Positions 22,162 to 34,859 of a stretch of 64,000 nucleotides of DNA are shown piece by piece (within the stretch, counting starts at the first letter, position 1; every line of letters begins with the position of its first letter). The position numbers and the translations under genes are program-made. The stretch is taken from the NCBI RefSeq assembly GCF_963678635.1, contig NC_087062.1:53020473-53084472 (forward strand), read 5' to 3'. The notes beneath the pieces are model-generated. The model had not been told where the DNA came from, did not search any database, and worked only from the letters and a program-made list of their open reading frames with translations. The DNA is from Symsagittifera roscoffensis (lineage: Eukaryota; Xenacoelomorpha; Acoela; Convolutidae).

Positions 22162-23404
22162 AAATTTTCTAAAATGCTTATTTTTTGTGGACCACATTTC
22201 CTTTAAACTTTATCAAAAAAAATTCCAGTGACCGACTGCACATGATCTGAGCTACGCCTTAACTCAGTTCATCGAATCTTAAAAGTATTCAAGTATTCGA
22301 GAAAAAAATTAAGTCGACAAAAATGTCCTCTTCAATATAGACTCATGGACAAAACTCTTCCTCAAAATTTTACTTAAAAATTTAACAAAACTTTTTCTCA
22401 ATCATCAGCAAGTGATCTGAACTACTCTCTCTGAGAGACTCAATTTTCAGTTTGAAGCACCTACTAGTTTGTTTTGAGTCGGAGAAGCCCGTGTCCACCA
22501 TTCGTAGTAAGTTTTAACCATTGAATCGTTTCATTCCATGTATGAAAACAACACGTTTGAAAAACATTTCTTAACTGACGCAATTGAAATAGAAAAATTT
22601 TTAATCTGAAAGACATCGATCACCTTTTATCAGAGGATCAACTTATCGTACTTTTTGTTCCCGAGTATACCAGTAAGTACTGAAAAATTAATTTCATTTT
22701 TAGAGAGAGGCAACTTTGCATCATTTTTTATCGCGCGGTGTGAAAATTTTACAAAAGCTTCTACAACTTTCTTAACAATTGTCCTTATAAGTCTCACTTG
22801 AGTCTTTACTTAAAAAACTTAAAATCAAGCAGTTTCTTATTTGTTTATGTTTGAAAGAATCTGGTATCAAAAGGTCATAGATAGTGATTTGGTCAAATTG
22901 TCAACGTTTTAATTCAAATGTAAATGTTTCAACAAAAACCGCATTTAAAAAAGTTTTCTTTCAACCAAATGTTTTCCCACAAAGTTTTCCTCAATTCGTT
23001 ATCAAGCTTGGTTCATTATTCGAAATTTTAAACGAACCAGGGTTGAACACAAAAATTGCTGGCACAAACTTTGATTTTTTGCATTTATCTATCTGGATCT
23101 GCATATTTTTCGATCATATACAAGGCCATCGAGAAGGTTTGCGTATGGTTTCGAAATTAGCTAGTGAGGTTTCTTGGGGTAAGGACCAGAAAACTTTCAC
23201 CATAAAAAAAAACAGAATACAGAAACGAAACAGTTAGTAAACAAGCATTTTTAGCAAATCAATCATCAATTTAACACCCTGCTGATAAATTATAAGATAA
23301 ACAATGTTAGTATTTACCTGGAGGAAGCTAATTATTTTTATGTGAGCTTAGATTTTTTTTTGCTTCCAAAATTGTGAGTTAGATCTAAGTAGCAAAACAA
23401 CTCA
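22162..23404. other. No gene recognised
   Basis: AT-rich sequence. One plus-strand frame at 22884-23237 (117 codons) lacks any recognised motif and resembles chance open sequence. Confidence 0.45.
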
Positions 23405-23412
23405 GTATAAAT

Positions 23413-23792
23413 CAGGGGCGGACATAGGATTTTCTCGAGGGGGGCGGGGGCGGATTTTCAAAAAATGTTCGAAAATATTGTCGACCTTTTTTTAGGTCGA
23501 CCAAAAAGATTTTTTGAGCTCTGTTTTATTCCTTTTTTGTCAAAATTTGTGCGCCGCAGGCATAATTTTGAAAAAATAGGCCAATAAAATTTGTTTTTTT
23601 TTTCGGCGCGCGCTCCCCCCTCAAAATTAGTATACATTGGCGCCAAAGGCGCCTTTAGAACAATTTTTAGGTTGGTCGGCCAAAACTGGATTTCTTAAAA
23701 GTGCCAAAGGGGAGACCCTTTGGGTCGGCAGGGGGTCGAATCCCTGAAAAGAACATCCGCCCCGCCCGCCCCCTTCCCTAAATTTGCCCCTG
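23413..23792. mobile_element. Non-autonomous hAT-like MITE with 8-bp target duplication
   Basis: A 380-bp GC-rich island begins CAGGGGC and ends GCCCCTG, flanked on both sides by GTATAAAT (23405-23412 and 23793-23800). An 8-bp target duplication with CAGGG-type termini is characteristic of the hAT superfamily. No transposase is encoded; the minus-strand frame inside it is chance. A diverged second copy lies at 31966-32303. Confidence 0.85.
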
Positions 23793-23800
23793 GTATAAAT

Positions 23801-25740
23801 GATTTTTAATGCAAAGTTAGCTAAAGCAAAAAATAAACACTTGGAAAAACCACAAAAAAAAACAAAAACAAAACCAAATTAATTTGAACATACTTTCTTA
23901 AGCAGAAAAAGAGGTAATTTCTCAAATAGCGTAGTTCAATATTGGCATAAAATCAGAAATTTTTACTGAACGGCTTAAGTTTTTGTGCTTGCTATCAACA
24001 ATTATTTCTCCTTTTTTACCAGAAGTGAAAAAATGTGCACAGAATTTAGAACTGATTGTTTCTAAATAAATGTTGAGTGACAGTTTTGCCAGAAAAACTG
24101 ATCATAAGAAATTATTTAAAAACAGCCGGCTGATGCTTTCCACAAAAATTCCAAATTTATCGATACAGATGAAATGATAACCTATTCAATTTCCACACCC
24201 CTGTTCAAAATCGCTAAAAAAAATTCCCGAGTTAATGCCCTTTGACAAATTTTCCTTTTCTTCTTCATTTTGGAATTATGCCGTTTGAAACAGAATCAAA
24301 AAAGACAGTCATCAAATAAACAAAACAATCAATTAACAACAATTATCAAATGATAAACACTGCTAGCTTTTACCTTGAAGAATGGGGAAACTACAATAAC
24401 TTTTTTTGTCAACATTATTTTGAGACTTTCTAGCTAAACCGGTTATCAGAAACCTCTTTTGAAGCTATAAGTCATTATTTTCCAAATGTACCAAAGTCAA
24501 AAACGTATCACAAATTTTTTGAAAACAATACATGGTCCAACTCTAAATCACGCAGTTTTTTCAAGTTGTCGATCCTAATTTTGTTGCTGTTTTTTACTAG
24601 ATACTTCATTATTCATATAAAAAAATTTGTTCAAGCAGAGCAATAATCCAACAATATAGAAAACTTATCAATGAAAGAGCACCAACATGAGCAGAGGCAG
24701 AAGGTAATTCAACCTGATGAAGCGCCGCTGAGAACTTTCTATTAGGTACTATTTTATATGGACCTGATTGTTTAATCTAAGTAACTTTAATCCAGAAAAA
24801 ATAATATTAGATCGAAATTCTACAGCTCATTTATCTTGCCTCTTTTTATTATGTTTTTTTTCAGAAATTTATACGAGCAAAGAAAGGTAGCGAAAAAACA
24901 GTTTTCAGTATTGAAATTTACATTTTGTATCATTTCTATGATAGTTTTTTCGGGTGTACGCTTTATGATTCAATGATTCAAAAATTTAACTCAATACTTT
25001 TTTTACAAAAACAATTTGTTGAAGTAGTTGCAATCAATTGAACAAGTATATCTAATTTCATGCATAAGGTTGCCTATCGACTGTTTAGGCTGAACTAAAA
25101 AATTTTTAATGATATTGTTATTGAATTTAATTGAAGAACTATATAGTGTCCGTATTCGCACAGATATATTTTTTTACTTCTTGTTAATTTTTTTGGTGTT
25201 AGTGATTTTATTCTTCTGGTGGTATCGAGCGATTTGTGAAATTTTTTTTTGAAACAATTTTGATCAGTTTGTCACTCTCATGTTATCGAATTCTTTCAGA
25301 AAGTAATTTCAGCAGTTCATATATGTAAAAATCATTGATTGAGCAACTTTCCTTCGTTTTTCTTAATTTTCTTACTTATTGTGTTTTTTGAGGCAAAACG
25401 CAATTCGAGTGAAAATTTTTTGTTGTGCTTGCAGTTTTTTTAAAGCGACTTTATTGGTAACACCCTTTACTACTACACCAAATCGATATTGGTTGTATAA
25501 ATAGCTCTAAACTCTAATGAGAACAGACGAGCTGAGAAACCGTCTTGTTCGAAAAAAAAAATGGAAATTAATTGATTGCGTTTTTTTTCTGATTAAACAA
25601 GTTGGTTGAAGGTAACACTTTGATCCAAAATTGGTCTCAGTTACTTAACTGCAATTGATAAATCTATCGTGTTTTGGTTCCTAGTAAAAATTTTAGTTTT
25701 TTTTATTCCATTCGTAGTCATTATTTGTTTTTTTTTGTTG
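23801..25740. other. No gene recognised
   Basis: Long AT-rich stretch with A and T homopolymers and no convincing coding frame. The part adjacent to 25740 may include the unreadable 3' end of the non-LTR element that follows. Confidence 0.45.
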
Positions 25741-25749
25741 CAAGTTCAT

Positions 25750-27570
25750 TATTTTCTACCCACTCTGGAAAAATTTCTATTCACTAAGCTCTGGTATGTT
25801 GGGAAGAACAATGTTACCTATAAAAAAGCAGGGGATCCAAAACAAAACATTGAGGTACCCCAAAAACAAGCTTCTCTATTGTTGACGAATTGTTTGACAG
25901 AAAGGCATACTGGTTTCTATTGTTGATGTAAGACTTCAGTAAATTAAGAGAAACGCCTCTCAGTCCGTAAAGTTGAAACTTGTGAGAAAGAAAAATTTCA
26001 TCAATAGTCTCGACAGCCTAAGTTAGATCTATGAGTGTGCAGTGCGCCAATTTTTCAGTATTTTTGATTTCAATAAGAACCCCCAAAATTTCCACAATAG
26101 CATGATTTTTGAAGCGTTTGTTGCCAAATCTAAACTCTCTACTGCTTAGGACGCCAAATTTATTTTAAAAATAAATTTTCATTTCGATAATAGTTTTTCA
26201 AAAATTTTTTCTAGGAACTAAAGAAATAGGTCCAATATTGCTTGGACGTGACTTTTTTTCTTCTAGGAAAAAAACTACTTTTGCTGTTTCTGGACAACTA
26301 GGATAAACTGCTTCGCTAATTATCTGGTAAAAATCCCGGTCAAATGAGCTGTTATAGAAGGATTGATTTTAGTAATTGGATAATTTGACAGATCCATGTC
26401 ATCTCCAGTTTTTTTGGCTTTATTGTGACAGGAAAGAATAATTGTTATTTGCAATCATTTTTCAGAAATTTTGAAGTTTTTGAAATCCAGATGACAACTC
26501 TGGACCGACTGCGATAAAATAACCGTTCAACTTTTTTGGCAGTTATAAAGTTTTCTTCGGTTTTTGAACGTTTTATTGCCTTTATCTTCTTTCACTTAGT
26601 CAAAAAAATTTTTTTGGGTTGTCCAGTGTTAACAAAGGATTAGCCATTGTAAAAATAGGTCAATATTTTCCGATACCAATTTGAGACATTGACAGTTTGC
26701 TGTCCCAGATTTTCCTTCGCCTCCAGAGTACCCTGAGTTTGATATATTTTTAGTCATTTGTGTTTCATCGTGCTCTCATGCTTCAGATGATTCAATATCC
26801 AGCGTTTTTGACTTTGTATTTCTTTTTAACAACGGTAACATTGCATTCAAAAAGCTGTGAACTTGCTGCTGCAGGACTCACGTTTTTATCAGTACTGTTT
26901 GCACTGTCTTCTAACTCATTTTCGATTACTTATTTCAAAGAAAAACAATTGAACTCTGTTTTAAGTTCATGTTTTTGCGGTTTTGTATAATTTCTCCTGT
27001 AGAAATTGTCCTTCTTACATTTTTAATGAAACAAATGTTGAAGTCAACTTCAACACCATAATGATCATTGATTGCGTGTTGAATAACGTTAAGTGGAGCT
27101 TGGAACATTTGCAAAGGCCAAATCTATGGTTGTTTGAGAGTCTCTGTAACACGCCTGCTGTCATTTGGTGCAGATTTCAGATTTATTTCAAGCAGCTCCT
27201 TCTATTCAATGAGTTAGAAACAATTTCTGTTTGTTACAGATTGTCGAAACAGTAAGAATTGGTAGTTTTTTTGAGGCCGCACTCTTCAGAATCTTTGAAA
27301 CGTTTTCTTCCCCTGAAAGAATTGCTACTTCTCCACCACTTCATTTGGTTTTGTTACAGGTAGCTATGTGCTTAGAGTCATTTTGGCAAAAAATGTTAAG
27401 AATGTTTGTTCATAACCAAGTTTCTTTTTGAACAAAAAAAGGGTTTTGTTGCAGACAGCACATCCATTTTATCATAATTTGCTCCAAGAGAGCGTATATT
27501 CTGTAGAAAAAGCATTTCGGTTTAATTTTGATTCAAATCTTTGGCCATTTTCCAGAACTGCTATTTTTCA
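25750..27570 (-). pseudogene. Decayed non-LTR retrotransposon (endonuclease and RT)
   Basis: Minus-strand fragments, in several frames, follow the order of a CR1/Jockey-type ORF2. NIRSLGANYDKMDVLSA, a typical start of the APE-type endonuclease, is near 27500; GGEVAILSGEE near 27330; and DLAFANVPSS with DHYGVEVDF at the endonuclease end, about 27050-27130. RT pieces are PSNIGPISLVPRK, LYGLRGVSLNLLKSY and GVPQCFVLDPLLF (25829-25862). The catalytic YxDD was not found. Heavily mutated, hence old. Confidence 0.75.
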
Positions 27571-27610
27571 ATATTTTACAGTTTTGTCGCAAAATTATGT
27601 GAAAATATAA

Positions 27611-29142
27611 TGTGGTAAAACGACTTATGTTTTTGTCTGTGGGTTGATAACTGCATGGGATAATTGTTTTTATTATTTTCATTTTAGACTTTCAAGAAAA
27701 GAAAAAAATCAGATACATGAGTAGTGCATGCTTCGCTCTATTCAATTTTAATGTTTAATTTGAGAAAAAAAATAGTTTTACAAAATAGAGATGACATTGA
27801 GAGGTCAGCGGAAATTGCTTTGCTCATTCTCACCTCAAAAGTAGAAACTTCACTAATTTCAGAAGTATAGCTAGAGAATTTCACTCCAGTCTAACTTCAG
27901 CGGAAAATCGCTTCAGTCAAAACATAGGGTTTGTCAGACTCTACATAAATCTAGTTTTTTTCTTTTTTGATTAGAAGTTACTCAGATAGATCAGCGGAAA
28001 CTGCTGCTCTCCCAGCTTACAAAAATATGCCAATGATACAACTTGCGTTTATTTCAAGATCAGAGGAAAGTCGCTTCATTTAAAGAACAACAAAAACTAA
28101 ATTGAAACGAAAGAAGAAAAAAATAGCCCCGGTTATCTCATTAGTACTAGATTTTAGCAATAATTGCTTTCATTCATTTTCTTGTGTAAACCCAAACTTG
28201 TGACAATTTTGGCCGTTTTTGCAGCTTTTTTTGTTTGGGACAAACGCATATCTATAATTCATATAAAAATTAAGAGTGTAGCGGAAAAATGCTTTGCTAA
28301 TTTTGTATGAATTTTCGTTATTTCTTACCATAATTGTCCATTTTTATTTTTTATAATTTGTTTTTTGAGTTTCTGCAAAAAATTGCTTGGAAATCGACAT
28401 CTTATTCTGTTTGAATCATTTCTATATAAATTTTTCGCTGGTGTCGTGATGCATTGTTTTAATTGTTGAATTTTCTGTTATTTTAAGTTGAAAATATCAA
28501 AAGAAATTTAGATTTCAAATCTGAAAGTAGATATTACTATCCATTTTTTTGTATTTTACGCATTGTGTTATCATTATGTTCTTAATAGAAAGCTTGGTAA
28601 AAAAATAGATACAATGTTAAATTTTATCCAAAATCAATGGTCTTTTTTTATTATGTCAGGTATAATGCGACAAAAAATGTTTTTGTGAGCAACTTACATC
28701 ACCTAAGGAAAAAAAGTTTTAACAATAAGGTTGCTTTAGTCATTCGATATAACTAAACACATATAGCTCAAAAATACTGAGCATGTTGAAAGCTTAAATA
28801 ACAAAATTTTTGTCAGTAAGATAAGTTGAATTAACTAATTACACGACATTACTGATTTTTATAATTTAAACACAAACACTTTTTAATAGCCGATAAGAGT
28901 AACGTAGTACCAGCAACACGACAGCGTCTTTTACAAATTAATAAGAAATAGTAATTTAATTCAAGGATTCTGTTATTTGTTTTTTTTTGTCTGCTCGGGA
29001 GACTAATTGGCAAATAACTTAGCCGATTTTTCCATCTCTCGCCACGATAGCAATGTTTCGCTTGAAAAGGTTAGCATTAGAAAAAATTTTCCCATTTGAG
29101 CACCGATTCTGACTTTTCAGAACGGGTTTTTCAAGCAAGTAC
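27611..29142. other. No gene recognised
   Basis: AT-rich, with repeated near-copies of a CAGCGGAAA(T/C)TGCT-type word (about 27810, 27900, 27990, 28070, 28285), suggesting a very old tandem repeat. Confidence 0.45.
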
Positions 29143-29751
29143 TTATTTTGGTGATTTCACCTGAGTCCATTTTTGGTTGAGTGCGTTTTTTTTGCCGGAG
29201 CAATGAACAGATATACTGCAGTTTTTCGTTGAAGTCACATAATTTATTGAGTCAGCAAAGTTGTAAAGAGCAGCCTCTGTAGGTGGTAAGCACTCCTTTT
29301 TATAGATCTTTTTAAAACATCTCATCATAGAAAAAATACTTTTCAAAAATTTTCGATGGCGGCACACATCATCTTTAACCTTCAACATATTAAATTTTAT
29401 TAAACAAGTTTGCATCCAACCATCGGCCAAGGCAACTCTCTGCGAGTCATTGATGAGCGTTCATAATACTATCAATGACATTAACTTCAAATATTTTTTA
29501 ATAAACCAAAAAACGTTTTTTGCCAAATTTTTTCGTTTTTTGCATCAAAGAGGTCCTCCTCATTGAAAGTCCTGACAAAACGCCATAAATTTATCAAACC
29601 TGTCAGTGTTGTCCAACTGATTTTTGTTTACCCTTGTAGTCAAAAACTCCAAAACTTTTCTTGTGTTGGCATCATCCAAACTCAGGAACAACTGCTTCAA
29701 CTCTTCGACCAGAACTACCCTTTGGTCCGTTGCTACTCTATGGTTGCTCAC
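29143..29751 (-). CDS. Unrecognised minus-strand frames, possibly coding remnants
   Basis: Two frames, 29751-29560 (63 codons, containing VEELKQLFLSLDDANTRKVL) and 29430-29143 (95 codons, containing CFKKIYKKECLPPTEAALYN), have more protein-like composition than the surrounding sequence. Neither is recognised. They lie upstream, in the sense of transcription, of the non-LTR element at 25.8-27.6 kb and could be its ORF1 or an unrelated broken gene. Confidence 0.3.
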
Positions 29752-30523
29752 TATCCATTAATAATCAAATAATCAATTGTAATAATCACAAAAAAACTGG
29801 AATCTTTTCCCAAATTCTTCTGAAATTCAGTTCAATTCTCCTTCAAAACGCTATTTAAAAGCGCAATCCAAAAACGCAGTCTAAAAAGAAGGCAAAAGAA
29901 TTAGTTAAACATCAAAGCGACCGTTCCGCAGACTCTCACTCAATCATACTCAACAGAAAAAAGTTGCATTCAAGTTGTTTTTGTTCATACTCGAGATGTA
30001 TTTCCTTCAAATACTTTACTTTGTTTGGTTGCTCCAAAACGGTTTGAATCTGGCTCGTCGCTTAATAAAAAACTCTCCAGGAAGGTTTCAGAAAAATGGT
30101 TTCAATGGCAGTTAATTTACTGGACTTTCATTTTGCCTTAAATGTTTGATTTTAACAGTATCCTAAATAAATAGAGAAGGCAAGATTTTCTTAAAGAATT
30201 TTGGTTTTTTTGAATCATTTCAGTATTGTTTTTTCATCACTATCAGTTCTTTAACTGTTTTTGTGAGAAAACAAAATTCTAAGCTCCAGCCCGCAAGTTA
30301 CAGCGCTTACAGAAAACTAGAAATGAAACCCCCTATCACAAAAAACATCAGACTAGGAAGTTAATTTTTTGTTGTAAAAAGTGGTTTTCAAAGTCAAATT
30401 GGCGTATTAGTACGTGTCAAACATAAATTCGTGCACTCTGCGATTACACATTGCCACATTGCCTCCATTTTATCAATTGAATCGATGTGAGCTATTGTTA
30501 TTAATGATGAGAACTCATTTCAG

Positions 30524-31806
30524 CTTACAATTCATGGACTAGAAACCAATGGGACAAATATGCAAACCAAACTCAGATACCAGTGGACCAAGCAAAAGCA
30601 CACTGGCATACCTACATGATCTTGAGACTGAAACACCAGCTGGCCATAGTAGGTGAAAAGAGGATGACACTGGAGTTCCAAAAAGGTCGATTCAAAAGAG
30701 TCATTAATATCATGGTCACGGAAATGGAAGCTTATAATGAACAAAGAGGCATCCATTTTCACAATGACCCCTATTGGAACACATCGAGAGCTCAGCGTCT
30801 TAAAAAAGACTATGAACTCTACCTGGACAGATATGATTATCTTCAACTGTTGTATAGAGTCATCAAAGACACAATTTCGAAGGCAAAAACTTTGTATCAC
30901 TTGCTGGTCCACGCAATTAAGACACGAAAAGCTAATTTTTTTGATGAAAACCAAGCTGACCTTGATTTCCTTGAAGAAAGGATGGAAAAATTATTAGCTG
31001 ATGTTGAAGCTGAAGCAATTGAATTAACTTTTGCTCGAATTGAGTGGGCAGGTGCGGCCAGAAAGGCCCTAGAGGGGCAAGTAGACACAATTCCAGCCAG
31101 ACTTCGACCAGTGGAATATGGAGGGGAGACTGCACCACCTGAAGAAATGGTCTCTGAAGAGGATAATTACATGACGTATGTACCTGAACTGAACGAGTAT
31201 GAGGGAGTTGACGATGCATTCGTAGATGATGAAGATGAAGAGCATATTCACCGAAGAATACAATACGCCCAGACAGCAGGTCTTCATCTGGAGCAAGTTG
31301 ATACTCATTGGCTTGAAACCCTTAAACCTAGAATGGTGAAAGATCTTCAGGTTATAAGACCAGGGGCGGCCGAAATTTCAGACAACTTGCAAGAGTTACA
31401 ACACGTACTTCCTTTACTAGAACAAGAAATTCAACACTTGCAAAATGAAATTACTCAGTTTAGTCTACGTTTCCGAACCGAATTTTTGGGTAGCCAAGCA
31501 CTGGATCAACTGGAGGCTTTGAGAAATAAACAAAAATTCTTTGAAGATGGAAAAACTACGCTCCTCATAATAAAACGAAACCTAGAAAGTTTACATGAGC
31601 CGGCCTATAAAATGGTTAACGATTTGAGATACAGTCATGATAACCAAGATCCTTCCTTTTATCTTCAGTGGAACGGCTACTATGCAAACGCAAAGATACC
31701 AGAGAAGGTTGAAAAAATTTTGAGTGATTATCAAGAAAAAGCAGTTGAAATTATCGAGAAGTTGAGCGAATCACTGAGAGCTCGGGGATTGGGACAGACC
31801 ACCTAG
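30524..31806 (+). CDS. Unrecognised intact coding exon, about 426 residues
   Basis: This is the longest undamaged frame of the window. It ends at TAG 31804-31806 and is open leftward to a TGATGA at about 30507-30512. Reading starts sensibly at a CATTTCAG acceptor-like site (30516-30523), giving NSWTRNQWDKYANQTQ, so this looks like a terminal exon; the first in-frame ATG is 30616. The protein is helix-rich and probably coiled coil, with an acidic stretch (VSEEDNYMTYVPELNEYE, then VDDEDEEH) in the middle and charged heptad-like segments after it. No signal peptide or membrane segment. No domain recognised; GC content is higher than its flanks. Either a host gene or the coat-like gene of an unknown element. 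Confidence 0.65.
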
Positions 31807-31965
31807 TTCGACAAAGAAGTAGTTGTACTTTTTAAACTAAGAAACTAATATTTTTCATGATTTTGACTTCAAAAGTAGGGCACGCAGTAAAAAAAACATA
31901 CCCCATTTGAGCTCACAAAGAACAATTGATACCAGAAATGTATTAGCTATACAAAATCAAAATAG

Positions 31966-32303
31966 TATGGGCCGATTTAGGGGAGGGGGCTTCCCTCTCA
32001 AGGATTCGACCTCCTCCCTAACCAAAGGGTCCCCGTTTGGTTCTTTATACCACATCTATTTTCAGCCTACTTTATGAAATTTTTCCAAATTTTCCTTTGG
32101 TAGTATATAATTTTGATGGGATAGCGCGCGCCGAAAAAAACCCATTTGGTCTGTTTTTTAATTGAAAAAAATTCTTGCCGTGCATAAAATTTTAGCAAAT
32201 TAGCTTACAATTTATATTGGGAGATCTCAGAAAAACTATTTTGTTGACCTGAAAAATACTCGACAGAAAATTCATCATTGAGAAATTTATAGATCCGTCC
32301 ATG
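31966..32303. mobile_element. Second, diverged hAT-like MITE copy (inverted)
   Basis: Starting at TATGGGCCGATTTAGG, this region matches the reverse complement of the right end of the MITE at 23413-23792, including GGATTCGACCTCCT and CCAAAGGGTCCCC. Its right end, ATCCGTCCATG, resembles the complement of that element's left end. A target duplication is no longer clear. Confidence 0.65.
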
Positions 32304-32305
32304 AA

Positions 32306-32372
32306 AAACAGCATTCAACACAGAGGCGAAACGGAGCTTCACACCACTTGTGATACAAGATAAACTTAGCAG
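32306..32372 (-). repeat. Dispersed repeat, copy 1
   Basis: The reverse complement contains CACAAGTGGTGTGAAGCTCC and CCTCTGTGTTGAATG, matching plus-strand copies at about 34185-34250, 36455-36520 and 37676-37740. The family is unidentified. Confidence 0.5.
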
Positions 32373-32984
32373 TGCAAGCTAGCAGACATGAATAGAAAGC
32401 CATTAAGTCCAAAAAACAACAGAAAAAAAAAACACTTCAAAAATACAGCTTAAACAACTCAAAGTATCTGGAATCATGTTCTATTAGCGAAAAACACGTC
32501 TAGAAACACATTGAAGGCAATTAAGGAAAACTTAAGAAAAAAATAAATATCAAGCGGCAACCGAACCGACGAAACGTAATTACTTTCCCGTAGAACCGAC
32601 AAAATAATTGTTGTCATGAAAAACGTTGAGCTATACAATTTATTCTAAATTTTTTAAAAACATTTTTTGCGATCCGGGATGAAGCATAAAGTTAATGCTT
32701 CCTTTAAAATGACCCCAAAGTAGGTCACTAGGTCGATAAAACATAAACCAAACTCATTTAAGCCGAATAAAGTTTTTAAACGAAAGAAAACAAAAACAGC
32801 AAATTATACGAAGCCAAGGCTAGTAATTTTAGTAAACTTAAAAGTTGCAGGAGTAATTCAAAAGACTGATGGCAACTACATTAAAAACTACGTACAAAAA
32901 AAACTATGATATGGCAACTCAGCCGATAAAACATAAGCAGAAAAGCTATAGGCTAACACTTTTTTGAAAAGGAGTACTTCCAGG

Positions 32985-33075
32985 TTGACAAAAAGTCCCT
33001 GGTCAGATCCAAACCCACGACCTTTGCTATCCCAGGTGTATTCTTTACCTTAAGGCCAAGTGCCGATCACGCATA
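32985..33075 (-). other. tRNA-like sequence, likely SINE head or tRNA pseudogene
   Basis: On the minus strand, TGGCCTTAAGGT resembles a tRNA A box. Some 40 nt further, GGGTTTGGATC resembles a degenerate B box (GGTTCGANTC type). Stems do not pair well enough for a working tRNA. The spacing fits a tRNA-derived SINE promoter. Confidence 0.4.
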
Positions 33076-33445
33076 AAAGTTTGTAATCAATATGAGTCAG
33101 GAAACAAATGATTCAGTTGATTCTGTTGAACAAATTGTCAGCCCTAAAAAAGTCGATATTCCGGTTTGATAACGTTTGCTAATCGCAAGCGTATTAAGCG
33201 AACGATGTCAAAAGACTTTTCAAAAGGTTGCATATTGCAACCCACATGGCGTTTGTACCCACAATCATATGGCTTCTAGACATCAACAATACAGGAGCGC
33301 CGTAATGCCAATCAACTGCTTAAAACTAATAGATACTACCGGTTAAATAATCATTTTCCCCGATAAAAAATTTGTCCACCCTGATTGATCAAAACATCTT
33401 GAATTTCGATCTGATAGCAATTGCTATTTATATTCCAGAGCAAGT

Positions 33446-33967
33446 GTGTGTTTTTTGAATGGCTTTTCTTGCTTACCAAAACTGATAACTTTGAAAGTTT
33501 CAAAATGTTTCTGGTCTTTGATTAAGTTTTTTCACCTAGTACTGACCCCATTCAAAAAACTTTCAATAATTAAAACATTTAAGAAAAAACTAATTGCAAG
33601 TGGGAAGCATTTTTCAAAAAAAAAAAAAGAAGACTTTTTATCTATTTGGAGTTTAGCTTTTTGTCTATTTAAGCCCATCGAAGGTTTTTTATATGTTTTT
33701 CATCTATTTGGTTATGCCAGTAAAAGGTTATCTAATTTAACACATCGAGGACTTTTATATGATTGTCATCTATTTGGTTATTTCAGTAAACGATTATTTA
33801 AATGGGTGATTAAAAGCGGTAACTATTTTCTACATTTTTTTCCGAAGAGAATACCCCATTTTTTTAATGTTTCGTTTTTTTTTATGGGAAACCATCTTAA
33901 ATCTGTAAAAAAAGGCACCATACTTTCAATTCCAACCAGTATAACTTTCATATTAGCAGGTGTTTAG
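33446..33967 (+). other. Open frame of 173 codons with internal duplication, doubtful
   Basis: The frame is Phe/Leu/Lys-rich, reflecting T-rich composition. It contains two copies of a roughly 60-bp segment (around 33690 and 33745) reading HLFGYASKRLS and HLFGYFSKRLF. No motif or homologue is recognised. Probably noncoding sequence with a local duplication. Confidence 0.25.
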
Positions 33968-34184
33968 TTTTATACAATGTTTTTTTTTCGTTTTGTGTGA
34001 AATTTTCAATTTTCTATATTATCAGTCAGTTTCTTAGTGATATGTGATCGAAAAACAGAAAATTTTGGAAATGAAATCTAGTCAAATTATTTTTTGTGAA
34101 ATTTCATGTATTTCTTCAGTGTTTCCATGGTATGGATTTAGATGAAAATTTCTATGTCGAACTCAAATTCATTAGGGAGAAACT

Positions 34185-34250
34185 TTAGTGTTGTATCGCA
34201 AGTGGTGCCCAGCGCTGCATAGCCTCTGTGTTGAAGTTGGCTTCCCAAAA
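34185..34250 (+). repeat. Dispersed repeat, copy 2
   Basis: Contains GCAAGTGGTGCCCAGCGCTG and CCTCTGTGTTGAAGTTGGC, related to the copies at 32306 (minus), 36455 and 37676. Confidence 0.5.
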
Positions 34251-34435
34251 TCAGTTTCAAAATAGAGCTCGAGTTACACTCTCAATCAATTACGAGAAAA
34301 CTGGAGTAAAAATGCCGCTGAATACTTGGTTTTAATACATTCCAACTGAATTCATATGTTTTTTTAAATTTCAATTTCTCCTGAAACTACAACACTTGTT
34401 GACAGCACAAGAAAAATCCGTAATGTGGAACCTAA

Positions 34436-34852
34436 GCCGACAAAACTTAAGCAGACAAATGAATGTATAAATGCATAGAATAAAACACTGATTATTTTGA
34501 TAATTACAAATACAATCACTTTTTGATCACAAACGAGACAGAATAATGAGCAGATGTATATGTAATCATTTTTTCTTGAGCTAATTATTCGGTTTTTTAA
34601 TATTCTGAGTAAAACAAGGCAGTTTAATTGAAACAAATTTACCAAACAATCTAAATTTCCGGCTATTTTGGCCTATTCATAGGTCGACTAAATTTAATTG
34701 AGTTGGTGCGGAAGTTTGATTGGCTAACTATTGCCAATGAGATTGAAGCAAAATAATCTCAGTTCTAGATGTTGAAAATGGATTTGCGGGCGGAAAAGAT
34801 AAAAAAGATCCAATGTTTGGTTTTCACAATTTGTTTTGTCGGTTTAACAATT
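34436..34852. mobile_element. Possible MITE with CCGACAAAAC termini (weak)
   Basis: CCGACAAAAC near 34436 and its complement GTTTTGTCGG near 34832-34852 bracket an AT-rich segment. Related words (CCGATAAAACATAAGC, GTCGGCTTA) recur at 1, 1173, 32735 and 32935. No clear target duplication was found. Confidence 0.3.
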
Positions 34853-34859
34853 TATTTTT

